The position numbers and the translations under genes are program-made. A DNA stretch of 64,000 nt from positions 12,379,626 to 12,443,625 of the forward strand of contig JAKSZU010000008.1 of assembly GCA_026018925.1 (NCBI GenBank), in the 5' to 3' direction. How positions within the stretch are numbered: the stretch's first letter is position 1; every line of letters begins with the position of its first letter. Source of the stretch: Tupaia tana (Eukaryota; Chordata; Mammalia; Scandentia; Tupaiidae). Shown here piece by piece: positions 10,206 through 20,574 of the stretch. Under the pieces are notes generated by a model that was not told the origin of the DNA, made no database searches, and was given only the letters and a program-made list of their open reading frames with translations.

Positions 10206-10213
10206 TTAAAAAA

Positions 10214-10328
10214 CCTTTCAAATTCATGGCAAATATGTATTATGAGAAAACTATGGCTTGATTTAAAATTTTCTGCACCAAAATAAACTTGTAATTTAAA
10301 ATAACTTCTCCTCAATCTTTCTGAAGTT
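10214..10328. mobile_element. DNA-transposon MITE, TTCAAAAAGTTCATGG-type ends
   Basis: TTCAAATTCATGGCAAATATG, TATTATGAGAAAACTATGG, GCACCAAAATAAACTTGTA and an end TCTTTCTGAAGT are the parts of a short TIR-bearing element. The same arrangement recurs at 10800-10920. Confidence 0.55.
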
Positions 10329-10799
10329 CGCGTGTGTGTGTGTGTAAATAAATTGATTATAAAGCATTGGTTGGCAGGCACTATTACAGAGGCTAAGGAG
10401 CACCACCATCTGCATTTGCAGGCTAGAGACCCAGGAAAGCTAGTGATGCCATTCGAAGGCCTGAGAGCCAGTAGTGTGATTTCAGACCAGGTGTGAAGGC
10501 CGGAGCCAAGAACACCAATGACGAGAATGGACTGATGTCCCAGCCTAGGCTATCAGGTGGAGAGAAAATTTAGCCTCCCTCTGCCTTTGTGTCTATGCAG
10601 GTCCTCCAGGGATTAGGTCATGTCCACTCACATTGGGAAAGGCAATTGCTTTACTCAGTGACTGTTCTTCAACGAATACCAAGTTTGTAGCCCGGGGGGT
10701 GAGAGAGGGCAATATTGGCTATAATTAATAATAACGTGTTAAGATTGGTTATTTAACTGTGACAAATGTACCACGCTAATAGAAGATGTTAATAGGTGG

Positions 10800-10920
10800 G
10801 CTCTTTAAACAGTCATGGAAAGCACATACTATGAAAAAGCTATGCATGAATTTTACCTTTTTTTGCCCTAAAATAAATTTGAACTTTTATTCCATTTTCC
10901 AGTCAACTTTTTGAAGTCCT
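10800..10920. mobile_element. DNA-transposon MITE, second copy
   Basis: CTTTAAACAGTCATGGAAA on the left and TTTTCCAGTCAACTTTTTGAAG on the right are imperfect inverted ends. The centre reads ACTATGAAAAAGCTATGCAT and CCCTAAAATAAATTTGAAC. Confidence 0.6.
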
Positions 10921-10934
10921 GTTGTAATAAGGGA

Positions 10935-11035
10935 AGCGGGACAGCATGTATATAGAAATTCTGCATTACCTTCACAACTTTTCTGTGTACCTAAAAATGT
11001 TCTAAAATAAGCTTTTATTTAAAAAAGAGAGAGAG
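10935..11035 (+). mobile_element. L1-like 3' end fragment
   Basis: GAAATTCTGCATTACCTTCA, CAACTTTTCTGTGTACC and TTCTAAAATAAGC resemble the terminal part of old L1 3'UTRs. Short and diverged. Confidence 0.35.
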
Positions 11036-11039
11036 AGTA

Positions 11040-11115
11040 AGGGTCCAGAGGGTGGTACAGCGGCAGCACAACCAGACCCACATGAGCAGCCCCTGGGTTT
11101 ATAATAAATAAACGA
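11040..11115 (+). mobile_element. SINE-C 5' fragment
   Basis: GGGTCCAGAGGGTGGTACAGCGG is a SINE-C head. The rest is lost, and the fragment ends in ATAATAAATAAACG. Confidence 0.5.
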
Positions 11116-11119
11116 AACT

Positions 11120-11735
11120 AGAAAGATAGACCATAAGGTAAAAATTTAGTTTTGCTTTCCCTTTTCAAGCTTTGGAAAGAGATACTAAGATTCGGGCGGA
11201 TGAGTTAAGAGCTTCCTTGTAAGGACAGAGCCCCAGAGAAGCTGCTTCCCCAAACCAGCCATACCTCCCTGAGGGAGTTCATCAATTAATACTAGTCACA
11301 AGACTTACTGTCATGAAAGACAGATGAGGAACTATCCACCAGAACCAGCAGACACTGTGTGTTAGTAGGTGAAAAGGATAGAATTTAAAACCACACAGCC
11401 AAAAAGAGTTGAGGTTAAAGCCATTCACCAACTCTGGAGTTATCTACCGCTTAGAGAAAGACAAATATGTCTAAAGAAACATTCTGTGACTTGACTAAAA
11501 TATTGCTGCTTTGTTGTCCAGTTTTAAGGATTTTTGTCCTGTCTTCAGCTGTCAATAGATTCATGTACCTACTATTTGAACAGAATACTAACCTGTTTCT
11601 AGGCTTTAAGTTTCAAGGAAATATCCTTACCAGTTCAAAACTGCTTTTCTTGAAACCATCAGCTGAACTTGCTATTGAAAGTTGTTAGATCACTTATGAT
11701 ATTGTGTGATCAACGAAATTTTGGGGGAAAAGGAA
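11120..11735. other. Unassigned stretch
   Basis: No repeat or gene recognised. A 73-codon open frame at 11467-11688 has no visible family features and I do not call it. Confidence 0.35.
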
Positions 11736-11965
11736 TTGAAGACAACTGTAGACAGCAGAGATAGTGTAATAAGAGAGTGGAATAGGGCAGAGGTCAGACA
11801 TGGGGTAAAAAACATATATATATGAAAGTAGAAATGGAATAATATGGATGATAACATGTATGATTAAGCCACTATGCAGTTTATTCTAGATGGGAAACCA
11901 CATTTAGTATGTTGTGATGATGCTCAGGGAATGAATGTAAATTAATAAAAAAAAAAAATTCCAGA
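11736..11965 (+). mobile_element. L1 3'UTR fragment (same type as 12523 and 19500)
   Basis: GACAACTGTAGACAGCAGAGA, GGATGATAACATGTATGATTAAGCC in parts, CAGTTTATTCTAGATGGG and a final AATGTAAATTAATAAAA line up with the 3'UTRs at 12523-12806 and 19500-19795. A lineage-specific L1 tail unlike that of the intact L1. Confidence 0.6.
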
Positions 11966-12186
11966 AGAAAAAAAAAAGAAATAGACATGTTAATATTTTG
12001 AATAAGAGAGAGCCTTATCTTCCAGTCATTGTGTGTCCAAACAATAGCACTTGTTTTCTGTGACATTCATGAAAATATTGTTTGGAAATTTCTGATTTTT
12101 TAATTCAGAAGTGGTAGCTGCTGCAGAAAACTAGGGGACCCCTGTGTAGGAACCATAAATCATGTATCCTTCAAGTAATATCTTTT

Positions 12187-12456
12187 TGTTGTTGTTGTTG
12201 TTTTCGGAGAGGTTTTTGTTATAGGGCGCATGCACTCACCAGAAAGACAAAGAGAGACAGAGAGACAGAAAGTGAGAAATCACCCCCCAGGGGGATGGTC
12301 ATGCCTCAATCCCTTGTCCTCCATTCTCCTCTCGGGATCTTAGGCATGCACGCACACGTGCCTGGTGTGAGTTTAAGCCACCGGGTCCGGGACTCTAACT
12401 GTGGTCAACTGCATGGGAGTCCAGCAACATAGCCATTATGCTAACTGCTGGTCCCA
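12187..12456 (-). mobile_element. SINE-A, antisense, with TSD
   Basis: Complete antisense copy from GGAGAGGTTTTTGTTATAGGG to AACTGCTGGTCCC. The 16-bp duplication TCAAGTAATATCTTTT flanks it at 12171-12186 and 12457-12472. The CCCCCCAGGGGG palindrome is nearly intact. Confidence 0.92.
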
Positions 12457-12522
12457 TCAAGTAATATCTTTTAAGCAATGTTTATTCTTGTAATTTTCAG
12501 CAGTTCAAAAATCTCATTGTTG

Positions 12523-12806
12523 CTAATGATAGAAAGCAACCATGGATACCGGAGACAATGTGGGAGGAGGGTGGGACACGGCAGAGGGTGAGGGATAGGG
12601 AATCAAGGATGGCAAAAAAAAAAAAAAAAAAAAGCAAAATATACAGGACATAAGAAATGGAAAATTATTTGTTGATAACACGTATGTTGATGTGCTTGAT
12701 AGAGCCAATATACAGTGTATTCTGGATGGAAAATTCATTTTGCATGCTGTAATGTTGTATAGTGAATTAATGCCAATAAATAAATATAAAGAAAAAATAA
12801 CAAAAC
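12523..12806 (+). mobile_element. 5'-truncated L1 (3'UTR only) with TSD
   Basis: Begins GCTAATGATAGAAAGC, continues GGATACCGGAGACAATGTGG and AATACAGTGTATTCTGGATGG, and ends in an A-rich tail. The duplication CTCATTGTTG is at 12513-12522 and 12807-12816. This is a typical severely truncated L1 insertion. Confidence 0.8.
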
Positions 12807-12819
12807 CTCATTGTTGATA

Positions 12820-13540
12820 TATTTCCATTTATACATTTTCTGAAAACCATTTTGGATCATTTTAAGACTATGCACAAATCTAAACTTAGTCTTCTACATT
12901 TATTAGCAGTTGCCTTTTGCAATAGAATTTAGATCATGTACTTTATCTTTTATAACAACATAGCTCAAGAATGTCATTGAGCTAAGAAAAAAGAAAGTAG
13001 TACGAAAGTGAAATTCTTCCTGAGTTGGATAAACACAGATTACATTACATGCATTTAGCCACTTATCATTCTCCACTTTCATTAAAGGAATTTTTAAAAT
13101 CTCTTTTAATGTTTGCTCTTCTATTACTTCATTATTCTGAGTCTTTGTTTTTTCTGCCTGCCAATCTCTCTGACCAAGAGGATTTCAAATTTAATCATTC
13201 TCACAATGATATATTTCGAAATGACTTAAATGCAAAAAGTGGAAGTGAATGCACTGTGCAAATGTTAGATCCCTCAGCTTCTGGAATGAGCCCATATGAC
13301 CCCAAAACAAAAATATGTCTTGGTCACTTGGGAAGTGTTAGCATAGATAGGGCCATTGTGTGCTTCTCACACTTCCACTCTCCATACTGCCCTCTGCTCA
13401 CCTGGGACAGTCTAGTTGCAATCAAGTTGTCAAGAGTCAACTTATATTCTTTAAGAAAAAGGAGTCTAATGGCCTCAAAAGATAGCACAGGAAACAGTCC
13501 CCTGGTGCTCCAAGTCCCAAAGCATTTCTTTCATTTCCTC
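12820..13540. other. Unassigned stretch
   Basis: No known repeat recognised. A 172-codon open frame at 13025-13543 has ordinary composition for unique AT-rich DNA and no domain or conserved motif visible to me. Confidence 0.35.
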
Positions 13541-13542
13541 TA

Positions 13543-13645
13543 GTTCCAAGTGCCAGTAAAGCACTTGATCTCTCTGGGGCTCTATTTCCTCAGTTGCATA
13601 AAGAAGTTTGATTCTATGTGACAATGAATCGAATTTAATACCCTG
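13543..13645 (+). mobile_element. MIR fragment
   Basis: AAAGCACTTGATCTCTCTGG, GGCTCTATTTCCTCAGTTGC and AAAGAAGTTTGATTC give the MIR core order. Confidence 0.5.
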
Positions 13646-13724
13646 CATGAATGTGGGGCCTTAAAAACTACAAGTTGGCTCAAATTCAAAGATAATTCTG
13701 AGGAAGGAAAATACTAGGAAGAAA

Positions 13725-13775
13725 AGGAGAACAGAGAGAGAGAGAAGGAGAGAGAGAGAAAAAGAGAGATTGTTA
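13725..13775 (+). repeat. GA-rich simple repeat
   Basis: Short AGAGAGAG-type tract, followed by text that could be a badly decayed SINE-C antisense head. Confidence 0.6.
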
Positions 13776-14344
13776 AAAAAAGAAAGCCTTGGCTTGCTGT
13801 TAGGGGAGCTGGACTATTGCTTTGCGTTGCAAGAGAACCCAGGGACCTCACTGAGCCTTGCCAATTTGCTATTGAAAAAATGAATCCCATTTCTTTCAAT
13901 TTGCACAAAAATCAAGTTCATTTTCTTTATTTTCTTCAGCCTCATAGAAATAAGGACAAGTTACTTAGACTTTCTTTCATTGAAGTTAATGTTTCAAGGT
14001 TTTCTTTCCCAATGTTTTCCACAGACCCACTCTGCGAAGGTATCTTTTGGAGTTAAGCACAAAGCAGGAGAGACACACTGAACATATTGATTACCAAGTA
14101 AAATGGTTTCCCTGGCAACCATAACCCAATGAAAGCCCATAGTACTACCTTCCTTTCACACACAATTTTTTTTTTTTTCTAATGATTTCAGGCCGGCATC
14201 ACAGATGGCAGAAACAGATACAAAAATACCTATTCCAAGTGCGTTGCCATGTGAATAAAGCTGATTCAGCAAAAGATGTTTGGCCCTGATCAGTGGCAAG
14301 TTAACTCTTAGTGTCATTTTTGAGTAATTTTGAAATACATTCAT

Positions 14345-14860
14345 GCCAGTATGCATGATAGGATGGATGTGTTTGTGTTTTATTGCTCCTGTAATAAGTC
14401 ACCACAAATTTTGTGGCTTAACATAATGCAAATGCATCGCCTCGTAGTTCGGTTGGTCCAAAGTCGGACACAGGTGTCACTGGGACAAAACCAAAGTGTC
14501 ATAAGGCTGTGTTCCTTTGTGGAGGAAAGGAAAATTCTTTTCCTTTTTTAATTACTAGGAGATGCTGACATTCTTTAGCTCATAGCCCTTTATTCTCCTT
14601 TTAAAGCTAACATCTGCTCTCTCTGACCCTTCCTCTGTCATTTCACAGATGAGAAAGGCTCTCACTTCTAGACTCTTCTAATTATATTGGGTCCGTCCGG
14701 ATAATCCAGGATGCATGATCACATCTCAGCCTGTACCATTAACGAGATTCACAAAGACCCTTTGGCCATGGAAGGTGACATGTTCGCATGTCCTGGAGGT
14801 TACGCCAGGGATGTCTTTGAGGGGACATTATTCTGTGTGTCACAATGAGTGTATTGTCTA
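14345..14860 (-). mobile_element. MaLR/ERVL-like LTR, antisense
   Basis: TTATTGCTCCTGTAATAAGTC, CACCACAAATTTTGTGGCTT, GGTGTCACTGGGACAAAACC, GGGTCCGTCCGGATAATCC, GCCATGGAAGGTGACATG and GGGGACATTATTCTG follow the reverse of a well-known old mammalian LTR. Same family pattern as 1274-1610. Confidence 0.6.
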
Positions 14861-14964
14861 GTATGTTTATGAAAAAAAGAAGAAGCCTCTCAAGATATTG
14901 TGGAATGAAGCATGCACTTTGAACAGCTTCTTTTAAGAACTGGTGATTATTTCATATTAACCTG

Positions 14965-15175
14965 GAGCAGAGATGAGCAAACTTTTCCAGTAAAGAATTA
15001 GATCAGATATATATTTGGTTTTGCCAACCATACAGTCTCTGTTACAACTACTTGATTTTGCCACCCAAGTGTGAAATAGCCTTTGAAAGTACAGAAACAA
15101 ATAAACTTGCCTACGTTTCAATAACAATTTCTATACGAAAATGGTGGACAGGATTTGTCCTGTGCGCTATTATAT
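14965..15175 (+). mobile_element. hAT-like DNA transposon fragment
   Basis: GATGAGCAAACTTTTCCAGT, AAAGAATTAGATCAGATA, CCATACAGTCTCTGTTACAAC and TGTGAAATAGCC match a common non-autonomous hAT-type element (its usual start is GGCAAACTTTTTCTGTAAAG). Confidence 0.5.
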
Positions 15176-15231
15176 GCAACTTTGTAAACTACCTATGAAA
15201 GTGGGTTTCTTGTGGAATATAAGCTTTCTTT

Positions 15232-15493
15232 TTTTTTTTTTTTCTGGAGAGGTTTTTGCTATAGGGCGCATGCACTCACCAGACAGACAGAGAGGGACAG
15301 AGAGACAGAAAGTGAGAAATCACCCCCCAGGGCAGTTGGCCACACCGCAATCCCTTCTCCATTCTTCTCTCAGGATCTTGGGCAGCACGCACATGTGCCT
15401 CACGTGAGTTTAAGCCACCAGGTCCGGGACTTGAACCGCGATCGACTATGTGGGAGTCCAGCGACATAGCAATTATGCCAACTGCTGGTCCCA
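15232..15493 (-). mobile_element. SINE-A, antisense, with TSD
   Basis: Complete copy from GGAGAGGTTTTTGCTATAGG to AACTGCTGGTCCCA. The 17-bp duplication GAATATAAGCTTTCTTT is at 15215-15231 and 15494-15510. Confidence 0.92.
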
Positions 15494-15601
15494 GAATATA
15501 AGCTTTCTTTACTGAACTCAAACTTTTACTGAGGACCAGTGTTAGAGAATAAGACTACAAATAGGTAGAGGACAGAGAGTTTACCCTAAAGGGTCTTGAT
15601 A

Positions 15602-15675
15602 TACTGGGTCATCTAAAAAGTCATGATGTACTTTTGCATCAAAAAATACGTCATGACTTTTCTGACAACTCAGTA
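15602..15675. mobile_element. Mariner-type palindromic MITE, copy 2
   Basis: AAAAAGTCATGATGTACTTTT and AAATACGTCATGACTTTTCT are inverted copies around GCATC. The ends are TACTGGGTC and CAACTCAGTA. Best-preserved hairpin of the four copies. Confidence 0.7.
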
Positions 15676-15723
15676 ATTGGATAGGTGACCATATTCATTA
15701 AATGATAACATAATTTTTACCAA

Positions 15724-15767
15724 TATTGGGCCATCAGAAAAGCCATGACACATTTTTGCATAGAAAA
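15724..15767. mobile_element. Mariner-type MITE, left half (copy 3)
   Basis: TATTGGGCCATCAGAAAAGCC and ATGACACATTTTTGCAT match the left arm of the MITE. The right arm is missing where SINE-B follows. Confidence 0.6.
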
Positions 15768-15895
15768 GCGCACTGGACTCCCACATAGCTGTTTGTGGTT
15801 TGAGTCCCAGAACTGACGGCTTGCTTTCTCATTTTGTCTCTCTCTCTCTCACTCTGTCTCTCTCTTCTCAAATTAATATAAATAAATTAAAAAGT
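15768..15895 (+). mobile_element. SINE-B, 5'-truncated
   Basis: Starts within the head at GCACTGGACTCCC, has box B-like GGTTTGAGTCC, the CTTGCTTTCTC junction, a CT tract and the tail CAAATTAATATAAATAAA. Confidence 0.8.
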
Positions 15896-16197
15896 AGAAT
15901 AAAATAATTCTTTTAAAAAATTAAAACAGAAAAAAACAGGTTGAGTTTTCCAACAACCTAATATTATTTAACCTTCAAAGTATTCACTTTAAAAATTACA
16001 TAATGATTGCTCCACTTTTGCTAATGGTAAAGTACTTTGTATTGAACTACTTTCTACAAATAACAGTGATAAATACTGCACAAAATATTTTTTAAATGAA
16101 CAAACAACCGTATTAGACAATGTAGAGTTACTAAAAGGGCATAGAAACGGGAGAGAAGGCCATCCTTGAAGAGAACTGTGCTATATAGGAATTTGTA

Positions 16198-16452
16198 GGA
16201 ACCAGCAGATGGCATAATGGTTATGTAGCTGGACTCCCATGCAATCGACCATGGCTTGAGTCTTGGACCTGGTGGCTTAAACTCACACTGGGTGTGTGTG
16301 AGTGTGTGCCCAAAATTCCAAGAGGAGAATGGAGGAGAAGGGATTGAAGCATGGCCATCCCCCCTGGGGGGTGATTTCTTGCTTTCTGTCTCTCTGTCTC
16401 TCCAGTGAGCATGGTTGCCCTATAGCAAAAAATCTCTCTTAAAAAAAAAAAA
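16198..16452 (+). mobile_element. SINE-A with TSD
   Basis: Complete copy starting GGAACCAGCAGATGGC, palindrome CCCCCCTGGGGGG intact, tail CCCTATAGCAAAAAATCTC. The duplication AGGAATTTGTA is at 16187-16197 and 16453-16463. Confidence 0.9.
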
Positions 16453-16469
16453 AGGAATTTGTACTGTGC

Positions 16470-16858
16470 AGCATGAGATAGGAGATCTAAAGCAAAAATA
16501 TGGTCTTAAAATTAACGGAGTCAGAGATGGAGTTAGGAGATGTTACAAATACATGGAATGAATGAGAAATACTAGAACCCAGGGATTCATAGAAGAAAAA
16601 CTTTCAAAGGTGTGTATAACCTCTGTGAACTCTTGGATGAAGCCTGAATGTTGGATGCAGTAGAAACACACCAAAGTCCCAGTGAAAAGCAACAGCTGAA
16701 AGGTTGGGAGTACTGCACATTTTTGGGCTGTCCTTTCCTGGGTGGTAGAGATTTGGGTTTGATTCTAATAAAGGTAACTTCCTGTTAGAATAAAAATTAA
16801 TGATTAGGAGAGAATGATGAAGTCCAGAATCCCTGTCTTTAGAAACTAATGCGTCATT
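16470..16858. other. Unassigned stretch
   Basis: No repeat or gene recognised. Confidence 0.3.
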
Positions 16859-16894
16859 GGGACCAGCAAGTGGCATGGCGGTTAAGGTGGTGGA
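16859..16894 (+). mobile_element. SINE-B head fused to L1
   Basis: GGGACCAGCAAGTGGCATGG CGGTTAAGG is a SINE-B head that stops at GGACC and passes straight into L1 ORF2 text (TAAATGTAATACATC). The matching place in the intact L1 is near 45515. Confidence 0.7.
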
Positions 16895-17507
16895 CCTTAA
16901 ATGTAATACATCATATTAACAAAAAGAAAGACAAAAAACATAAGATCATATCAATTGATGCAGAAAAACCATTTGATAAAATACAGCATCTCTTCATGAT
17001 TAAGACTCTCAGCAAAACTGGCATAGAAGAGACATTTCTCAACACAATAAAAGCCATACATGAAAAACCCATAGCTAGTATCATACTGAATCAGGAAAAG
17101 CTAAAAGCTTTTCCTAAAAACTGAAACAAGACTCCACTCCTTTTCAATATAATACTGGAATTCCTTGCCAAGGCAATCAAACAAGAGAATAAAATAAAAG
17201 ACATTCAAATAGGGAATGAAGAAGTGAAATTATCTCTATTTGTAGAAGATATCATTAGGTACATAGAAAACCCAAAAGAATCTGGAAAACCGCCTAGAAA
17301 TTATAAATAAATGCAGTAAAGTGGCAAGATACAAAATCAACATACAAAAATCTATAGCACTTCTATATACCAACAACAAGCAGACTGAGCTAGAACTAAA
17401 AAAAGCAATTCTATTTATAATAACCACAAAAAGCACAAGATACCTGGGAATAAAGTTGACCAAAGAACTCAAAGACCACTACAAAGAAAACTATGAAAAA
17501 TTTAAAA

Positions 17508-17542
<35 letters not shown>

Positions 17543-18204
17543 AAATTGAAAATGACCAAAGAGAGGGGGGAGGGGAGGCATCCCACATTCTTAGATTATG
17601 AGAATTAATGTAATCAAAATGCCAATTCTGCCCAAATTAATTAACATATTTAATGCAATCTCAGTCAAATTACCAGGGACATTCTTCACAGATTTAGAAA
17701 AACAATCATAGAATTGGTCTGGAATCATAAAATATCCCATATTGCCAAAGCAATATTGTGCAAGAGCAGAGTAAGAGGCATCTCACTCCCTGGCTCTGTA
17801 ATATATTACAAAGCTGTGATAATCAAAACAGCATGGTACTAGCACAAAAACAGGTATATAGACCGAGGAAAGGAATGGAGACTCCAGAAACAGACCCCAA
17901 AACATTTATCCAACATATTTTGACAAAGGGCATCAGACAATTCAGTGGGAAAAAGAAAATATTTTTAGTATATTGTGCTGGGAAAAACTGGGTATACACT
18001 TGCAGAAAGATGAAACTGGACTCCTATCTCTCACCACTCTGAACCTAAGACCTCAAACTATAAAACTATTGGTGGAAAATACAAGGGGAACTCTTGGAGA
18101 CATCAGAGTAGGCAAAGACTTCTTAGATAAGATCCCCAAAGCATAAGTAATGATCCCAAAAATAGACAAGTGGAATTACATCAGGTTAAAAAGCTTCTGC
18201 ACAG

Positions 18205-18447
18205 GTAGCGTAACGGCTATGTCGCTGGACTCCCATGTAGTCGACCGCAGTTCGCGTCCCGGACCCGGTGGCTTAAAACTCACGCCGGCGCATGTGCATG
18301 TGTGCCCAAGATCCCGAGAGGAGAATGGAGGAGAAGGGATTGCGGTGTGGCCATTCCCCCTGGGGGGTAATTTCTCGCTTTCTGTCTCTCTGTCTCTCTC
18401 TGTCTGTCTGGCGAGCGCACACGCCCTATGGCGAAAACCTCTCAAAA
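18205..18447 (+). mobile_element. SINE-A inside L1, with TSD, short 5' end
   Basis: Begins GTAGCGTAACGG, so the first dozen bases of the head are missing. Otherwise it is CpG-rich and complete, with palindrome CCCCCTGGGGGG. The 17-bp duplication AAAAAGCTTCTGCACAG is at 18188-18204 and 18448-18464. Confidence 0.93.
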
Positions 18448-18988
18448 AAAAAGCTTCTGCACAGCAAAAGAAACAAAAATTAGAGTGAATTGATAAACCT
18501 CGAATGGGAGAATATAATTGCAAACTATGCCTCAGTTAAGGAACTGATAACCAGAATATACAGGGAACTTAAGCAGTTCACCTGAAAAATAAAATGATCA
18601 ATCCAATTAAAAGATGGGCAAATGAGCTGAACAACTCTCTAAGGAACTCTAAGGAAGACATATGAACAACCAAAAAGCATATAAAAAATGCTCAGGATCC
18701 CTTATCATAAGGGAGATTCAAATCAAAACCACAGTGAGATACTACTGACCTCTAGCTAAGATTAAAAATATAAAGAATGATAAATGTTAGCGAGGCTGTG
18801 GAGAAAAAGGAAATCTCTTACACTGTTGGTGGGAATGTAAATTGGTTCAGTCACTGTGGAGGACAATATGGAGATTACTCGAAGACCTACAAATGGAGTT
18901 ATGACATGATCCAGCAATTCCACTCCTGGGTAGCTATCCAAAGGATAGGAATGCACTCAGTTGGAAAAACACTTGCACATCCATGTTT

Positions 18989-19209
18989 TTTTTTTATTTT
19001 TTATTTTTAATCTTTTATTTATTTTATTTTTAAAATGTATATATTTTTATTATTATTCATACATTAAATGGCTATATATTATTTAGATTGTGAAGAGACT
19101 ACCCAGCATCATATACACCTCAGTCCAGCCCAGTTGAGACCAACATACACATCCTCGTCAACAGATAATAAACCTCATCTGTGTCCCACAAGCTTCTCAC
19201 CTCTCCATT
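18989..19209 (-). mobile_element. Truncated L1 3'UTR inserted antisense in older L1
   Basis: On the minus strand it reads ACAGATGAGGTTTATTATCTG, GTTGACGAGGATGTGTATG, TCTCAACTGGGCTGG and then an A-rich tail. This parallels the 3'UTR of the intact L1 at 47760-47840 (CTTATTAACTGTTGATGTTG). The duplication TTGCACATCCATGTTT is at 18973-18988 and 19210-19225. Confidence 0.8.
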
Positions 19210-20279
19210 TTGCACATCCATGTTTATTGCAGCATTATTCACAATTTCTGAGACATGGAACCAGCCCAAATGTTCATGAACAGAAAAATGGATTGAAAAA
19301 ATGTGGGACATATATACTATGGAATACTACTCAGCCATGGAAAACAATGAGACCTTAGCATTAGACAGAAAGTGAACAAATATGGAAGATTTACTGCTAA
19401 GCAAAGCAAGGTAGACTATGAAAGAAACATTGCAAGGCCCTATTCAATACATACCAAATGTCTGCACTCTATGGCAGAAACTGAAATACTGGACAATATA
19501 AAAGTATGGAGAGCAACTGTGGATACCAGAGACAGTGTGGGAGGAGGATGGGAGATGGTGGCGGATGAGAGGGAGGGAATCAAGGGGTAAAACAGAAAAA
19601 CAAAACATTTTAGAAACACAAAATGGAAAATTGTCCATTGATGATAATATGTATTATCTTTGATTGACCCAACATGTAGTGTGTTCTGGATTGACCCAAC
19701 ATGTAGTGTGTTCTGGATGGAAAAATTTATTTTGGATGCTGTACTAATATGCAGTGACTGATTATAAAATTAATTAATGAAATAAATTAAAAGAAAAAAT
19801 GGACCAAAAGGGAGACTCTTGCAGACTAATGGAAACTGTAAAAATGGACTCAAGTGAAAAACTATAGAAAATAACAGTAGCATGTATCTGAAGGGTGTAT
19901 TCACCAACAATTTTACTATCTACGCAAATGAACAAATTTCTTGTAGAATACAAATTGTCAATGCTGAAGCAAAAAAAAATAAATAAATAACCCAAAGAGC
20001 CTTGTATATATTAAAGAATTAGAGTTTGTAGTTCAAAAGTTTGCATGAACACATGCATAATTCCAAAACGTAAATGGATTCACTGGTCAATTCTATCAAC
20101 CATTTAAGGACTGATCCTATTACTATTATTAATATTATTTCTATTCAAACTTTTCCAGAAGAAGAGGAGGAAACATTTATCAACTTATTTTACTAGGTCA
20201 GTATTACCATAATAAGGAAACACAGAAGAGGTAATATAACAACATCATGGACCAATATCTCTAATGAAGATAGACATTA

Positions 20280-20457
20280 ATGAGGACAGCAGGTGGCATG
20301 GTGGTTAAGGCACTGGACTCCCATGTGGTCGACCACAGTTCAGGTCCTGGACCTGGCAGCTTGCTTTCTCACTCTCTCTCTCTCTCTCCCCCGTCAAATT
20401 GAAATAAATAAAAAAATAAGTAAATAAAGTTAAATAAAAAATAATCCTTTAAAAAAA
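20280..20457 (+). mobile_element. SINE-B with TSD
   Basis: Head GACAGCAGGTGGCATGGTGG, box B-like CACAGTTCAGGTCC, CTTGCTTTCTCAC, CT run, CAAATTGAAATAAATAAA tail. The duplication AAGATAGACATTA is at 20267-20279 and 20458-20470. Confidence 0.92.
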
Positions 20458-20472
20458 AAGATAGACATTAGC

Positions 20473-20495
20473 CTGGCTGCTTGCTTTCTCACTTG

Positions 20496-20526
<31 letters not shown>

Positions 20527-20574
20527 AATTGTAATAAATTAAAAAAGTAAATAAAGTTAAATAAAAAATTTAAA
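20473..20574 (+). mobile_element. SINE-B, 5'-truncated, same target
   Basis: Only the 3' part (CTGGCTGCTTGCTTTCTCAC, CT run, A-rich tail with the same GTAAATAAAGTTAAATAAAAA pattern as its neighbour). It is followed at 20575-20589 by AAGATAGGCATTAGC, a third copy of the target sequence. Confidence 0.85.

Larger units (their letters stand above)
9796..10690 (-). mobile_element. ERVL-type LTR remnant, antisense, interrupted
   Basis: The left part TATCAGTCAAGAGTTCTCCAG AGAAACAGAACC and the right part (10395-10690: GACCCAGGAAAGCTAGTGAT, CCTCCCTCTGCCTTTGTG, GGAAAGGCAATTGCTTTACT) are the two portions of a common LTR-like repeat read backwards. A MITE and a SINE-like insert lie between them. The same repeat runs forward at 27190-27900. 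Confidence 0.5.
16895..19795 (+). mobile_element. Decayed L1 (ORF2 RT domain to 3' end), doubly interrupted
   Basis: Aligns by eye with the intact L1 from its position 45515 onward: TCAATTGATGCAGAAAAACC, AATCTATAGCACTTCTATAT, GATACCTGGGAATAAAG and the C-terminal region near 18780-18960 (CACTGTTGGTGGGAATGTAA). The frame is broken many times, and the YADD-type centre reads FVEDI near 17240. A SINE-A (18205-18447) and an antisense L1 tail (18989-19209) are inserted. The 3'UTR from 19500 is of the 12523 type, not of the intact-L1 type. Confidence 0.88.

Noticed and set aside
13025-13543. 172-codon open frame on the plus strand
   Set aside because: No recognisable domain, no promoter or splice context, and length is within chance for unique AT-rich DNA in a window this size.
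18150-18523. 112-115 codon frames around a SINE
   Set aside because: Both are SINE-A sequence read through its flanks; the same peptide motifs appear at every SINE-A copy in the window.
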